Origin: Flavobacterium phragmitis
GTDB taxonomy: Bacteria > Bacteroidota > Bacteroidia > Flavobacteriales > Flavobacteriaceae
NCBI RefSeq assembly: GCF_900112575.1
Contig: NZ_FOMH01000001.1
Span: 262,543-326,542 of the forward strand
Length of the DNA stretch: 64,000 nucleotides
Direction of reading: 5' to 3'
Part shown: positions 15,979-24,683 of the stretch, piece after piece
Numbering within the stretch: position 1 is the stretch's first letter
Layout: every line of letters starts with the position of its first letter
Position numbers and translations under genes: made by a program
Notes under the pieces: model-generated
What the model was told of the DNA's origin: nothing
Databases searched by the model: none
The model's input: only the letters and a program-made list of their open reading frames with translations

Positions 15979-17207
15979 TTGCTTAAGAAATTTAAATTTT
16001 TATCCCGAAGTATGTTATAATTAAGGAACAATGTAATAAATAATTCGGTTATAATAAGCGCTGTAATCATTCCCTCTACTTTGAAGAAATAAGACAAAAG
16101 AAATGAAAAGGAAATGTTAATTATTAAACCGAAAAAGTATCCTGAAAAATAAATATTCTTTTTTTCGTGGATCAACAGAGACATATAAGCGGATTGATTG
16201 AGAGATGCTATTAGAGGAATTGGTGAAAGTAAAATTAAATATCTGCTTGATTCTAAAATATGCGAACTGCTCAAAACAGAAATAATCTGCTCTGAAAAAA
16301 CAATTAAAAACAATGTTCCAGCAGAGAAAAGCAATATGTAATACTTGAAAATTTGTCTTAGAGTTTTATTTAATTCTGAAATTGAAGCAACTCCAATAGT
16401 ACAAATTTTAGGAAAAACCCCCTGGAATAATACACCAATAGCATGTTTTCCTAACATAATAACTTTTTCGGAAACGCTATAAATACCAACAATTTTTGAA
16501 CTGTAAAACACTCCCAAAATAAGAGTTCCAGAATTTAAAATAGAGCAAACAGTTAAATTAGTGAGAAACATTTTAAAACCACTTTGCAATTCGGCATAGA
16601 TATCTTTGAGAGAGGTTGCGGTATACTTAAATTTTTCTTTTATAAATAAATAAATATAAGCTGTAATGAAAATTAGACAATCAAAAAAACCGAGGATAAA
16701 GAATAATATTTGAAATGAATTTTTGCTTTTTACAAAAAATAGAATGGTTAAAAGACAGCTTATTTTAAAAATAGAATTAATGACAAAATATATTTTTACT
16801 TTGTTTAAACCTATAAAAATCCAATGAGCATTTTGTGTGCGTGAAAAAAGCATCATAAAAAGCGAAAGAAAAAATATAGAGTTACTGCTAATAGCATTGT
16901 ATAAGTGAGCAAATACAAATAACAATAAAAAAGTTGGAATGGTTAATAGTAATTTAGTATTTATTACTGTCGAAATATAGTTGTTAATGGCTTTAAAATC
17001 AGAACTTAATTTGCCAATTTTTATTGGTCCTAAAGCATTCCAAGAGTAATCATTAATTACAGAAATGTAGTTGATTAAAGAAAAAGAAATAGCAATTAAC
17101 CCATAATTTGTAATTCCAAATACATGAATATAAAATGGAATAAGAATTAATGGAAATAGAAAATTAATAAAATTAATGCTAAAACTATAAAGGATATTTT
17201 TAATCAC
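15975..17207 (-). CDS. oligosaccharide flippase (Wzx-like)
   Basis: A 410-residue membrane protein with about 12 helices. Its N-terminus (ILYSFSINFINFLFPLILIPFYIHVFGITNYGLIAIS) is typical of PST/Wzx flippases of the MOP superfamily. It moves undecaprenyl-linked repeat units across the inner membrane. It is the first gene of the coupled trio with the glycosyltransferase and the ligase-like protein. A terminator for the preceding lipoprotein gene lies just upstream, so the trio must have its own start of transcription or depend on read-through. Confidence 0.85.
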   Translation of the reverse strand: MIKNILYSFSINFINFLFPLILIPFYIHVFGITNYGLIAISFSLINYISVINDYSWNALGPIKIGKLSSDFKAINNYISTVINTKLLLTIPTFLLLFVFAHLYNAISSNSIFFLSLFMMLFSRTQNAHWIFIGLNKVKIYFVINSIFKISCLLTILFFVKSKNSFQILFFILGFFDCLIFITAYIYLFIKEKFKYTATSLKDIYAELQSGFKMFLTNLTVCSILNSGTLILGVFYSSKIVGIYSVSEKVIMLGKHAIGVLFQGVFPKICTIGVASISELNKTLRQIFKYYILLFSAGTLFLIVFSEQIISVLSSSHILESSRYLILLSPIPLIASLNQSAYMSLLIHEKKNIYFSGYFFGLIINISFSFLLSYFFKVEGMITALIITELFITLFLNYNILRDKNLNFLSK

Positions 17208-17224
17208 AATTACAAAAAAATAAA

Positions 17225-17245
17225 GGCTCCAAAATATTTGGAGCC
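17225..17245 (-). terminator. terminator after lipoprotein gene
   Basis: GGCTCCAAA (17225-17233) and TTTGGAGCC (17237-17245) form a perfect 9-bp stem with a three-base loop. On the minus strand it is followed by TTTATTTTTTTG. It ends the lipoprotein transcript before the flippase gene. Confidence 0.8.
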
Positions 17246-17251
17246 AAATTA

Positions 17252-17500
17252 TTAAAGTGATTTATCTATAGAATCATCTGGAGCACCTTGAGGAGCCCAT
17301 GAACCAGATTTATCATTTCGCATTGTAACTCTTCCGGTTTCGGTATCTAAAACAAATAAACAGACTTCCCCAGTATCTGTTCTTTGAATAACAGTCATTT
17401 GATACTTACCAATTTGACTTTTTTCCTCTTCTTTTTTCTGAGGTTCCTGACAAGAAACTATTAATAAAGAGGCAATAATTATAAAGGCTATTTTTTTCAT
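17252..17500 (-). CDS. small lipoprotein
   Basis: An 82-residue protein starting at the ATG at 17500; a TTG five codons upstream is a poorer choice. The signal MKKIAFIIIASLLIVSCQ ends in a lipobox cysteine. The mature part is short and charged, then reads YQMTVIQRTDTGEVCLFVLDTETGRVTMRN, a beta-hairpin pattern seen in small Bacteroidota lipoproteins. No function is known. It is transcribed alone, bounded by its own terminator. Confidence 0.7.
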   Translation of the reverse strand: MKKIAFIIIASLLIVSCQEPQKKEEEKSQIGKYQMTVIQRTDTGEVCLFVLDTETGRVTMRNDKSGSWAPQGAPDDSIDKSL

Positions 17501-17583
17501 TTGTTTTTTTTTCAAAAGTAATTTTTTTTATCAAAGAGATAGATGTTTTAAATAAAAAATAAACAGGATTTAATTTTAAAACT

Positions 17584-17591
17584 TAATTTTG
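17584..17591 (+). promoter_or_regulatory. -7 element of the 17618 glycosyltransferase
   Basis: TAATTTTG matches TAnnTTTG 26 bases before the ATG at 17618. The -33 region is poor. Confidence 0.35.
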
Positions 17592-17617
17592 AAAAGATCT
17601 GTAAAGTTTTAATATAA

Positions 17618-18718
17618 ATGAAATTAGTAATTGATATTCGTTTGATAAATGCTTCTGGTATTGGTACTTATATAAAAAATGTAATTCCTGATATTATTTC
17701 AGAATTTAAAACTGTTACAGTTTTGGGAAACAAAAATGAAATAGAAAAGTTTGACTGGAGTAGAAAAGTTGAAATTGTAGAGTTTAATTCTAAAATGTAT
17801 TCTTTGACAGGACAATTATTATATCCTTTTAAAATTCCACAATGTGATGTTTTTTGGTGTCCTCATTTTAATTTTCCAATCTTTCCAATACGTGCTAAAA
17901 AGAAAGCTGTAACAATTCACGATGTAAATCATCTTACAGGAATATCTCCAATTTCATCTCTTAAAAAAAAGTATGCTTCTTTTTTATATAAAAATGCAGT
18001 AAGAAAAGCGGATGTAATTTTTACGGTTTCGGAGTTCTCTAAAAAGGAAATAGTTCACTATACAATTGCGGAATTAGAAAAAGTGAAAGTAGTATATTGT
18101 GGAGTAGATATTCCTTTTTTTGAAGAAGAAAAGCAAAGCAATATTGAGCTTCCTAAAGATTTTCTTTTATATATAGGCAACATTAAGCCTCATAAAAACT
18201 TGATTGTTTTATTACAAGCTTACAATTCTTTAAACAGTTCGTTAAAAGAAAAATATAAACTTCTAATAGTAGGGAAAAAAGAAGGTTTTATTACTGGAGA
18301 TAATCAAATAGAAGAATATATCAAAACTAATAATTTGGAAAAAAACATCATTTTTTCTGGCTGGATACAAGATCAAGATTTACCTGTTTATTATCAAAAA
18401 GCCTCTTTATTTGTTTTTCCTTCTCTTTATGAAGGTTTTGGTTTACCAATTTTAGAATCACTCGCAGCAAAAACTCCTGTAATTAGTTCTAGTGCGGCAA
18501 GTCTTCCAGAGATAGGAAGTAATTTGGTGGAATATTTTGATCCAAATAATGATAAAGAACTCGCTCAAAAAATTATGAATGTTTTAAAAAATCCAGGTTT
18601 TAATAATCAAGTTTCGGGAAGTTTAAAAACACATTTAGAAAAGTTTACTTGGGAGAAATCCATAAAAAAGCATTTACAAGGATTTTACGATATCTTATAT
18701 TTGATTAACAAAAAATAA
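17618..18718 (+). CDS. glycosyltransferase family 4
   Basis: A 366-residue GT-B enzyme. The N-terminal domain begins LVIDIRLINASGIGTYIKN, the linker region has DFLLYIGNIKPHKNL, and the C-terminal domain has the donor-binding motif SLYEGFGLPILESLAAKTPVI with the EX7E pattern (about residues 270-290). It transfers a sugar from a nucleotide donor, probably mannosyl- or rhamnosyl-like, to the growing polysaccharide on the cytoplasmic face. A second family 4 gene follows. Confidence 0.9.
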   Translation: MKLVIDIRLINASGIGTYIKNVIPDIISEFKTVTVLGNKNEIEKFDWSRKVEIVEFNSKMYSLTGQLLYPFKIPQCDVFWCPHFNFPIFPIRAKKKAVTIHDVNHLTGISPISSLKKKYASFLYKNAVRKADVIFTVSEFSKKEIVHYTIAELEKVKVVYCGVDIPFFEEEKQSNIELPKDFLLYIGNIKPHKNLIVLLQAYNSLNSSLKEKYKLLIVGKKEGFITGDNQIEEYIKTNNLEKNIIFSGWIQDQDLPVYYQKASLFVFPSLYEGFGLPILESLAAKTPVISSSAASLPEIGSNLVEYFDPNNDKELAQKIMNVLKNPGFNNQVSGSLKTHLEKFTWEKSIKKHLQGFYDILYLINKK

Positions 18719-18725
18719 ATAATGA

Positions 18726-18760
18726 TATTTTTGTTAGGAAAAGTACTGTTGAATACAGTA
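18726..18760 (+). promoter_or_regulatory. possible promoter and leader hairpin before the 18803 gene
   Basis: TATTTTTG at 18726-18733 fits TAnnTTTG, with TTG at 18701-18703 as a distant -33. Just downstream TACTGT (18744-18749) and ACAGTA (18755-18760) can pair, followed by TTATTTTTAC. This could be a leader hairpin or a weak terminator for the gene before. Confidence 0.35.
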
Positions 18761-18802
18761 TTATTTTTACTAACTTGTCACAAACTTTTCCAACAAACAA
18801 AA

Positions 18803-19927
18803 ATGAAAAAAGCCCTAATCAGCGATTGGTACTATGTAAATGGAGGCGCCGAAAAAGTAATTCATTCCATAAATTCAATCTGGAATGATTTCGATCATTT
18901 TGCGCTTATTGATTTTTTGAATGATGAAGATCGTAAGTTTATTTTAAACGGTAAAAAAGCAAAAACCAGCTTTATTCAAAAACTGCCTACAGTAAAGAAA
19001 AACCATCGTAAATTTTTACAGTTATTTCCAATTGCCATAGAACAGTTTGATTTAAGTGATTATGATCTCATAATTAGTTCTTCATCGGCAGTTGCAAAAG
19101 GAATAAAAGTAGAAGAAAACCAACTTCATATTTGTTATTGTCATTCGCCAATGCGTTATGCTTGGGATTTGAGAGAACAATATTTAAAAGATGCAGGATT
19201 AACTAAAGGTTTAAAAGGACTATATGCAAAATCAGTTTTAGATAAAATGCAAAAATGGGATCTTTCGAATTCAGAAAATGTTGATTTTTTCATTGCCAAT
19301 TCAAAGCATATTGCACAGCGAATTAAGAAAACTTATAACAAAGAATCAGTTGTAATTTATCCTCCAGTTGATATTGACTTTTTTAGTTTAGAGGAAACAA
19401 AAGAAGATTATTATTTAACAGCTTCCAGACTAGTTCCATATAAAAAGACACAGCTTATTGTAGAAACCTTTAATGAGTTACCTCATTTAAAATTAATAGT
19501 TGCAGGAGAAGGACCGGAATTAGAAAAACTCCAAAAAGTAGCCAAAAGCAATATAGAGTTTGTTGGCTTTATTGAAAATAAAAAATTACGAAGTTTAATG
19601 CAAAAAGCAAAAGGTTTTGTTTTTGCTGCCGAAGAAGATTTTGGAATTATACCTGTTGAAGCACAAGCTTGCGGTACTCCTGTTATAGCATTGTCTAAAG
19701 GAGGAACATTGGAAACGGTTGTAGATAATGAAACGGGTATTTTTTTCAATGAACAATCTGTACCTAAAATTAAAGAAGCAGTAATTCGTTTTGGATCAAA
19801 AAAATTTGACCCCAAAATAATCCGGGAACATGCTGTTTATTTTTCAAAACAACGATTTGAAAAAGAGATAAAAGAGTTTGTTGAAGAGAAGTATAATGAA
19901 CATAAAGCATCTTTAAAAGTAAGATAA
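18803..19927 (+). CDS. glycosyltransferase family 4
   Basis: A 374-residue GT-B enzyme. The start at 18803 is chosen because it gives MKKALISDWYYVNGGAEKVI, the normal beginning with the NGGAE acceptor-side loop. The 27 residues of the longer frame are not family-like and overlap a likely promoter. The C-terminal donor site is visible as EDFGIIPVEAQACGTPVIALSKGGTLETV. It also has the family segment HICYCHSPMRYAWDLREQYL. It probably adds one sugar of the polysaccharide repeat; the donor is not known. Confidence 0.9.
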   Translation: MKKALISDWYYVNGGAEKVIHSINSIWNDFDHFALIDFLNDEDRKFILNGKKAKTSFIQKLPTVKKNHRKFLQLFPIAIEQFDLSDYDLIISSSSAVAKGIKVEENQLHICYCHSPMRYAWDLREQYLKDAGLTKGLKGLYAKSVLDKMQKWDLSNSENVDFFIANSKHIAQRIKKTYNKESVVIYPPVDIDFFSLEETKEDYYLTASRLVPYKKTQLIVETFNELPHLKLIVAGEGPELEKLQKVAKSNIEFVGFIENKKLRSLMQKAKGFVFAAEEDFGIIPVEAQACGTPVIALSKGGTLETVVDNETGIFFNEQSVPKIKEAVIRFGSKKFDPKIIREHAVYFSKQRFEKEIKEFVEEKYNEHKASLKVR

Positions 19928-19962
19928 ATTCAAAAAATGACTGAAAAGAATTCTCAAATCAA

Positions 19963-19970
19963 TTACATTT
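19963..19970 (+). promoter_or_regulatory. -7 element of the UDP-glucuronate decarboxylase gene
   Basis: TACATTTG matches TAnnTTTG 19 bases before the ATG at 19990. A CTG at 19940-19942 is a weak -33 candidate 20 bases upstream. Confidence 0.4.
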
Positions 19971-19989
19971 GTTATGTTAAATAACCATC

Positions 19990-20973
19990 ATGAAAAGAAT
20001 ACTTATAACTGGAGCTGCAGGATTTTTAGGATCACATTTATGTGATAGATTTATCAAAGAAGGATATTTTGTTATTGGGATGGATAACCTGATTACAGGA
20101 GATCTTAAAAATATTGAACATTTATTCAAACTGGAAAACTTCGAATTTTATCATCATGATATTACCAAGTTTGTTCATATACCAGGTGATTTAGATTACA
20201 TTTTGCATTTTGCTTCACCAGCAAGCCCTATTGATTATTTAAAAATTCCGATTCAGACATTAAAAGTAGGATCTTTAGGAACACATAATTTGTTAGGATT
20301 GGCGAGAGTTAAGAATGCTAGAATTTTGATTGCTTCAACATCTGAAGTTTACGGAGATCCGCTTGTTCATCCTCAGACTGAAGAATACTACGGAAATGTA
20401 AACACAATTGGACCTCGCGGGGTTTATGACGAAGCAAAACGTTTTCAGGAATCCATTACAATGGCGTATCATACTTTTCATGGTGTAGAAACCAGAATTG
20501 TACGTATTTTTAATACTTATGGGCCAAGAATGCGATTAAACGACGGACGTGTAATACCTGCTTTTATTGGCCAGGCTTTGCGTGGAGAAGATTTAACCAT
20601 TTTTGGAGACGGAATGCAGACACGTTCGTTCTGTTATGTTGACGACCAAGTTGAAGGTATTTTCAGATTACTACATTCTGATTATGTTTATCCGGTAAAT
20701 ATTGGAAATCCAGACGAGATTACGATTAAAGATTTTGCGGAAGAAATCATCAAATTGACAGGAACAAATCAAAAAGTAGTATATCACCCACTGCCAATAA
20801 ACGATCCGCTACAACGTCAGCCAGATACAACAAAAGCAAAAGAATTGTTAGGTTGGGAAGCTAAAGTAAGTCGTGCAGAAGGAATGAAAATAACTTATGA
20901 ATATTTTAAATCATTGTCTCCTGAAGAATTGGCAAAAGAAGAACATAAAGATTTTTCTAGTTATATAAAATAA
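19990..20973 (+). CDS. UDP-glucuronic acid decarboxylase (UDP-xylose synthase type)
   Basis: A 327-residue extended short-chain dehydrogenase. It has the NAD-binding [12 protein letters not shown] at the N-terminus, the catalytic STSEVYGDP region and YDEAKR as the YxxxK pair (about residue 147). The family signatures [11 protein letters not shown] and [13 protein letters not shown] are typical of UDP-glucuronate decarboxylases. The enzyme makes UDP-xylose from UDP-glucuronate in the cytosol, so the polysaccharide or a related glycan may contain xylose or a xylose-derived pentose. It lies between two glycosyltransferases. Confidence 0.9.
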   Translation: MKRILITGAAGFLGSHLCDRFIKEGYFVIGMDNLITGDLKNIEHLFKLENFEFYHHDITKFVHIPGDLDYILHFASPASPIDYLKIPIQTLKVGSLGTHNLLGLARVKNARILIASTSEVYGDPLVHPQTEEYYGNVNTIGPRGVYDEAKRFQESITMAYHTFHGVETRIVRIFNTYGPRMRLNDGRVIPAFIGQALRGEDLTIFGDGMQTRSFCYVDDQVEGIFRLLHSDYVYPVNIGNPDEITIKDFAEEIIKLTGTNQKVVYHPLPINDPLQRQPDTTKAKELLGWEAKVSRAEGMKITYEYFKSLSPEELAKEEHKDFSSYIK

Positions 20974-21000
20974 TCTAAATTCTGAAAGTATTAAACTCTA

Positions 21001-21768
21001 ATGAATGATTTAGTATCTATTCTTACACCGACATACAATACTGAAAAGTTCATTAGAGCAACTATAGAATCTGTTCAAAATCAAACCTATGAAAACTGGG
21101 AAATGATTTTGGTTGATGATGGTTCAACAGACCAGACGGTTTCTGTTATCGAAGAATTTGCCCAAAAAGATTCCAAAATAAAAGTATTCAAATTAGAAAA
21201 AAATTCAGGAAATGGTTTTGCCAGAAATGTGGCTTTAGATAAAGCTTCTGGAAAATATATCGCTTATCTGGATTCGGATGATTTATGGCGCTCCGATAAA
21301 TTAGAAAAACAAATTCAGTTCTTAAAAGCGAAGAATCTGCATTTTACTTTTAGTTATTACGATTGTATTGGCGAAGAAGGAAATGATTTAAATAGAAGAG
21401 TTGAAAATCCACAGCCGTTAACTTATAAACAATTGTTTTTCTGCAATTATGTAGGCAATCTCACGGCAATTTATGATGCAGAATACTTTGGAAAAATCAA
21501 ATTAGAATCCTCCCAAAAAAGACAAGACTGGAGAATATGGCTGACGATATTGAAACAGATAAAAACTGCAGAAGCTATTCCAGAACCTTTAGCATTTTAT
21601 AGGATAAGAAAAGATTCTATTTCATCGTCAAAATTCAAATTGATCAAACACAATTTTGGAGTTTATAGAGAATTTCATGGATATAATCTTGTTTTTTCGA
21701 TTTTTTTGATGATGAGATTTTTGTTTACTCAGTTGATAATCAAAACAAAATATATAAAGGAAGTTTAA
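21001..21768 (+). CDS. glycosyltransferase family 2
   Basis: A 255-residue GT-A enzyme: VSILTPTYNTEKFIRATIESVQ at the start, ILVDDGSTD (about 37-45) and YLDSDDLW (about 90-97) with the DxD metal site. The C-terminal half carries QKRQDWRIWL and PLAFYRIRKDSIS, as in TuaG-like enzymes of surface glycan assembly. A 13-bp-stem hairpin begins seven bases after its stop and is followed by a T-rich run, so transcription probably ends there. Confidence 0.9.
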   Translation: MNDLVSILTPTYNTEKFIRATIESVQNQTYENWEMILVDDGSTDQTVSVIEEFAQKDSKIKVFKLEKNSGNGFARNVALDKASGKYIAYLDSDDLWRSDKLEKQIQFLKAKNLHFTFSYYDCIGEEGNDLNRRVENPQPLTYKQLFFCNYVGNLTAIYDAEYFGKIKLESSQKRQDWRIWLTILKQIKTAEAIPEPLAFYRIRKDSISSSKFKLIKHNFGVYREFHGYNLVFSIFLMMRFLFTQLIIKTKYIKEV

Positions 21769-21774
21769 ATATCC

Positions 21775-21801
21775 TTCAAGGTCGCAATTTGCGACCTTGA
21801 A
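21775..21801 (+). terminator. perfect palindrome acting as terminator; ORF6N-associated repeat
   Basis: TTCAAGGTCGCAA (21775-21787) and TTGCGACCTTGAA (21789-21801) are perfect inverted arms around a single T. T-rich sequence (ATTATTTTTTATAA) follows on the plus strand. It lies between the convergent glycosyltransferase and ORF6N pseudogene. Its core resembles the palindrome inside the pseudogene at 22109-22137. Confidence 0.7.
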
Positions 21802-21805
21802 GAAA

Positions 21806-22336
21806 TTATTTTTTATAACCAATCTTCACTCTTTCAGTCTTATTTTCTTTTTTCTCAGTTAATTCATCTAAATAAGAAAATACCAATTCAATATTTTTAT
21901 CATGATTCTCTAATTTCTTCTGAATCTGCATAATATCAACCTTGATTTCGGTTGTATCCAAAAGCATTTGTCTCACTTTCGTGAAAATCCTCATAATTTG
22001 AATATTGGTTTGGATTGCTTTGTCACTTTTTAGAACGCTTTACAACATTAAGACACCGTGTTCTGTAAAAGCAAAAGGTAAGTATTTTTGATATTTACCT
22101 CTTCCTTTCTCTAAGGTCACAATTTGTGACCTTAGAGAATTGTATTCTATCTTAGTAAGTTCAAACATGAAATCGTCAGGAAATCTTGATAAATTTCTTT
22201 TAACGGCTTGTTTTAATACTTTAGTTTCTATTCCTTAAAGTAATGCTAGATCACTATCCATCATCACTTTTTGTCCACGAATAAAGTATATTTTATTAGA
22301 AATTGTTTCTTCAGAAAGTAGAGCGTTATCGTTCAT
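21806..22336 (-). pseudogene. ORF6N-domain (KilA-N-like) regulator, broken by two stop codons
   Basis: Read on the minus strand from the ATG at 22336, one frame gives the whole ORF6N architecture. It begins NDNALLSEETISNKIYFIRG and SDLALL, then TAA at 22235-22237. It continues GIETKVLKQAVKRNLSRFP and KYLPFAFTEHGVLML, then TAA at 22040-22042, and ends with IQIMRIFTKVRQMLLD and the charged tail. Family members normally have LYG where the first stop is and a residue such as Ser at the second, so each can be a point mutation; there is no frameshift. ORF6N proteins are DNA-binding domains shared with phages. The gene is decayed, and the last 62 residues alone should not be called a gene. Confidence 0.85.
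22109..22137 (-). repeat. palindrome inside the ORF6N pseudogene
   Basis: CTCTAAGGTCACAA (22109-22122) and TTGTGACCTTAGAG (22124-22137) are perfect 14-bp arms around one T. It encodes the family segment LRSQIVTLE. Compared with the palindrome at 21775-21801 the G:C pair next to the centre is A:T on both sides, a compensatory change. Confidence 0.75.
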
Positions 22337-22376
22337 AAGTTTTTAATTAAAAAACAAATGTAAGATTTTATTTATT

Positions 22377-23687
22377 TTACAGATAAGATTTAAATTGTTT
22401 TAGCTTTCCTCGATTGGTTCTTTCTAAAACAGTTTTTCTTGTAAATGTGAAGTTCAAATTAGGCTCTAAATACAAATCGATCGCTTCTTTTATTTTTTGA
22501 ATTTGTTCTGAAACTAATACTTTTTCAGCTATATATTCAATTTCAAAAGTATCAATTTTGCTTTGTTTGATGATAAATTCTTTTACATTTCCGTCGTCTT
22601 CAATTATGCTTTTGGTCACATAATAAAAAGTCAAACCTGGAGATTTTTTTCCACTTGGCAAAATAGCAACATCATTTGTTCTGCCAATGAGTTTTTTTAG
22701 AATTGGTTTTTTTGGCGTACTTTTTTCATCGAGAATTCCGATGTCGCCGATTTCATATCGGATAAAAGGATTTGCTTTATTAAAAAGTGATGTTATCACA
22801 ATTTTCCCTTCTGTTCCATGTGGAACAGGATTATTGTTTTCATCTAAAATTTCTACAAACAGTGTTTCAGCATTTACCTGCCATTCTCCTTGCGGATTTT
22901 CAAAAGCAATCAAATCCAATTCTGAAGCTCCATATTCACTAATAATTGGAATGCCGAATTGTTTTTCCAAAAGTCTTTTATCCGTTTCAAAAAGCATTTC
23001 TGAAGTAACAAAACAAGCTTTCAGCGTTGGACAGATTTCTATTAGATTGATGTTTTTCTGTTCCAAAAATTTGGCAAATAATACGATAGAACTTGTATAA
23101 CCATTGATATAATCAAACTTTTTGGTTTTGAATTTCTGCAGAAACTTTTCAAGAGTTTCATCAGACAAATCAAAAACAGGAAAACGAAAACGATGTGTTA
23201 AAAAATCTTTGAAACGTTCTTTTTGATATCCAATAAAATCCATCGGAATTCCATAAAAACGCGCTTGATACGAATGATTAAAGTCAATGCCAAACCAACC
23301 AAAACGCATAATATTAGAAGCCCAAGTTAAAGCATGAGAATATTTATCTTTAGCAAAAACAAAAGGTGTTCCACTCGATCCAGAGGTTTTGTTGAGGTAA
23401 ATGTTTTTTCTAGAATATCCCTTGGAAAGCCTTTCTTCAAGCGGTTTTTGAAGATTTTGTTTGTTTAAAATCGGAAGATTTTCCCAATCTTCGGCTGTTG
23501 CATTTCCAGCTAACTCTGCGTAAAAGGGATTATTTTTAAGATGAAAATCAACGATTTCTCTCTTTTTGTTTTCAAGAAATGAAGCGTATTCTTCTTCTGA
23601 AAAACGAACAATTTTATCCAGTTCGGCTTTGGCTTTCTTTATAGGAAAACCATTTAGTTTGAGTGAAAAATCAAAAAGAGGAATCAT
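22377..23687 (-). CDS. CapK/PaaK-like adenylate-forming ligase
   Basis: A 436-residue ANL-superfamily protein of the phenylacetate-CoA-ligase / CapK type. It shows the phosphate-binding loop NKTSGSSGTPFVFAKD (about 105-120), YGASELD (about 255) and RYEIGDIG (about 325). In capsule and O-antigen loci these proteins are found with methyltransferases and are thought to activate an acyl or amino-acyl group for glycan decoration. The substrate is not readable. The start shares one base with the stop of the methyltransferase gene (TAATG), so they are translationally coupled. Confidence 0.85.
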   Translation of the reverse strand: MIPLFDFSLKLNGFPIKKAKAELDKIVRFSEEEYASFLENKKREIVDFHLKNNPFYAELAGNATAEDWENLPILNKQNLQKPLEERLSKGYSRKNIYLNKTSGSSGTPFVFAKDKYSHALTWASNIMRFGWFGIDFNHSYQARFYGIPMDFIGYQKERFKDFLTHRFRFPVFDLSDETLEKFLQKFKTKKFDYINGYTSSIVLFAKFLEQKNINLIEICPTLKACFVTSEMLFETDKRLLEKQFGIPIISEYGASELDLIAFENPQGEWQVNAETLFVEILDENNNPVPHGTEGKIVITSLFNKANPFIRYEIGDIGILDEKSTPKKPILKKLIGRTNDVAILPSGKKSPGLTFYYVTKSIIEDDGNVKEFIIKQSKIDTFEIEYIAEKVLVSEQIQKIKEAIDLYLEPNLNFTFTRKTVLERTNRGKLKQFKSYL

Positions 23688-24553
23688 TATGTTTTTAAAA
23701 CAATATTTATGCTTCCAGCAGTTAGTTCTTTTTCTGAATATTTCAAGAAATCATCATGTAATTTTAAATTTTTAAACTTTTGCTCTTGTATAGAGTTTGG
23801 TTTCGGATTATCATGAGAAATATAAACAGTTTCTAAGTCTAACGAATTAAAAATATCAATGTATTGAGGAAGTCTTAATCTATTGTGATAATCAAATCTT
23901 GTTTGAATTTTGTTCCATTCTTTTGAACTATATTTTAAAAATTCTTGTAGAGACAAAGATTTATCGGAATAGGCTCTATGATCACTCGGAGAAATAAAAT
24001 GAACAATATAAGATCCTTTTGGTAAAGAGGTTTTAAATTTTTTGTGCATTTCTATTATATCTTCAGGAGTTACGTGTTCTAGAACAAATCTTGAAAAGAC
24101 AATATCTACTTTAGGAATTTCAGCATCTATTATATTTTGAAACGGATAATAATGAACATTTTCAGGCAAAGAATACTGATTATTCTTTACAGTTATATCA
24201 CAATTATATATTTTTGAAAATAAATAATTAAAGCTTTGTATTTTTTTTGTTTGATAATGTTTATTAATATCAAAAGTATAAACATCTTTTAATTTAAATT
24301 TATGAATTAGAATATATGGTGATATTGGTAACCATCCTGAGCCAATTTCAATTGCAGATTTGTTTTGCAGATCAATTTTTAAATTTGAAAAAATTGAACC
24401 TAAAGTATTAAGCGTGTTTTCTGTATTTTTTAATTTTCCTTCGACATTTTTATTTTCTGAAAAATTCTGTAACTGATGATAGATTTTTGAGCCCAAAGAA
24501 TTTGGAAGAATACTAAGAGTTTTGAAAATATATGTTTTTACGTAATGTTTCAT
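23687..24553 (-). CDS. SAM-dependent methyltransferase
   Basis: A 288-residue class I methyltransferase-like protein. The SAM-binding strand-loop is AIEIGSGWLPISPYIL (about residues 65-80), the acidic loop is VYTFDINKHY, and the later motif is VDIVFSRFVLEHVTPEDI (about 150-167). It probably methylates a sugar or an attached group of the surface polysaccharide. It is coupled to the CapK-like ligase by a TAATG junction. Its own upstream region is divergent from purD. Confidence 0.8.
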   Translation of the reverse strand: MKHYVKTYIFKTLSILPNSLGSKIYHQLQNFSENKNVEGKLKNTENTLNTLGSIFSNLKIDLQNKSAIEIGSGWLPISPYILIHKFKLKDVYTFDINKHYQTKKIQSFNYLFSKIYNCDITVKNNQYSLPENVHYYPFQNIIDAEIPKVDIVFSRFVLEHVTPEDIIEMHKKFKTSLPKGSYIVHFISPSDHRAYSDKSLSLQEFLKYSSKEWNKIQTRFDYHNRLRLPQYIDIFNSLDLETVYISHDNPKPNSIQEQKFKNLKLHDDFLKYSEKELTAGSINIVLKT

Positions 24554-24630
24554 GATTAGATTTTCGTCAAAAATAATATTTAAGAATTACTAACAGTATA
24601 GAACCAACAATTTTTTAAAGATTTAATTAT

Positions 24631-24658
24631 TTTTTACGTGCAAAAGCAAGTATTTTTG
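24631..24658 (+). promoter_or_regulatory. purD promoter
   Basis: TATTTTTG at 24651-24658 fits TAnnTTTG, with a T-rich -33 region at about 24631-24635. The predicted transcription start is about 20 bases before the purD ATG. No purine riboswitch fold is evident in this short leader. Confidence 0.4.
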
Positions 24659-24683
24659 CACCACAACTAAATACAACAACACC

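Noticed and set aside
21806-21994. A separate 62-residue gene
   Set aside because: It is the in-frame C-terminal end of the ORF6N pseudogene and begins at an internal methionine.
22687-23100. 137-residue plus-strand frame
   Set aside because: It lies wholly antisense to the CapK-like ligase, whose motifs are intact.
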